In this document: positions 22,761-22,806 of the stretch, in pieces
How the letters are laid out: each line of letters starts with the position of its first letter
Numbering within the stretch: position 1 is the stretch's first letter
Origin: UBA668 sp043740085
GTDB lineage: Bacteria; Actinomycetota; Acidimicrobiia; Acidimicrobiales; Ilumatobacteraceae
Direction: 5' to 3'
DNA: 22,806 nucleotides
Assembly (NCBI GenBank): GCA_043740085.1
Contig: JAYUCY010000048.1
Location: 1-22,806 of the forward strand
The notes under the pieces: model-generated
Databases searched by the model: none
Told to the model about the DNA's origin: nothing
Seen by the model: the letters and a program-made list of their open reading frames with translations, nothing else
Translations under genes and position numbers: made by a program

Positions 22761-22798
22761 GCTCACATCCACAACCAGTGTGGATGTGAGCCGACCAG
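22754..22798. repeat. Perfect hairpin, 20-bp arms, at the window edge
   Basis: The left arm CTGGTCGGCTCACATCCACA (22754-22773) is exactly complementary to 22779-22798 around a 5-nt loop (ACCAG). It overlaps the expected 5' end of the broken SDR gene. No U-run follows on either strand within the window. It could be a real secondary structure, the edge of a small inverted-repeat element, or a fold-back artefact at a contig end. Confidence 0.8.
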
Positions 22799-22806
22799 AA
22801 GAGATT

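Noticed and set aside
1..22806. CRISPR array, insertion sequence, toxin-antitoxin or defence island
   Set aside because: No regularly spaced repeats, transposase, paired small toxin/antitoxin genes or known defence domains were found.

Overview
The window is a high-GC bacterial chromosome segment, almost fully coding on both strands. The lysine/RNase J/FtsK/RimO/PgsA/CinA gene order, a CarD regulator, abundant lipoproteins with Thr/Ala/Val-rich linkers, and several genes with a TAnnnT box 6-8 nt before the start codon and no Shine-Dalgarno sequence all fit Actinomycetota. I infer the Acidimicrobiia side of that phylum, but nothing here proves the class.

Left part (1-5568): the tail of an unknown gene, a DUF1996 lipoprotein, then a minus-strand polar amino-acid ABC importer operon (binding lipoprotein, permease, ATPase). 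It is divergent from a TetR regulator that is co-transcribed with a ferritin-like diiron protein. The divergent spacer holds a perfect 29-bp palindrome (14-bp arms) and a second inverted repeat over a good tetR promoter. This is the clearest regulatory module in the window.

Middle (5569-14907): a housekeeping run on the plus strand. It comprises a 35-aa Cys/Met-rich mini-ORF coupled to dapA, dapA, rnj, a possible 26-aa mini-ORF, a lipoprotein of unknown function, ftsK, a short decayed SMP-30/gluconolactonase remnant, rimO, pgsA, cinA and tRNA-Arg(UCU).

Right part (14908-22806): a TetR regulator, a membrane GGDEF diguanylate cyclase with an intact I-site, carD, a glutamine-synthetase-like ligase, a convergent endonuclease/exonuclease/phosphatase-family protein, then an SDR dehydrogenase overlapping a PLP-dependent decarboxylase, and a beta-hydroxyacid dehydrogenase. 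The set of amine/amino-acid-type enzymes could form a catabolic neighbourhood, but this is inference. The window ends in a broken minus-strand SDR gene flanked by a perfect 20-bp-arm hairpin at the edge of the sequence.

I see no CRISPR array, insertion sequence, prophage or rRNA, and no clearly new multi-gene defence or biosynthetic system. The most interesting items are the regulatory palindromes, the coupled mini-ORFs, the gene remnants and the recurrent leaderless promoter pattern.
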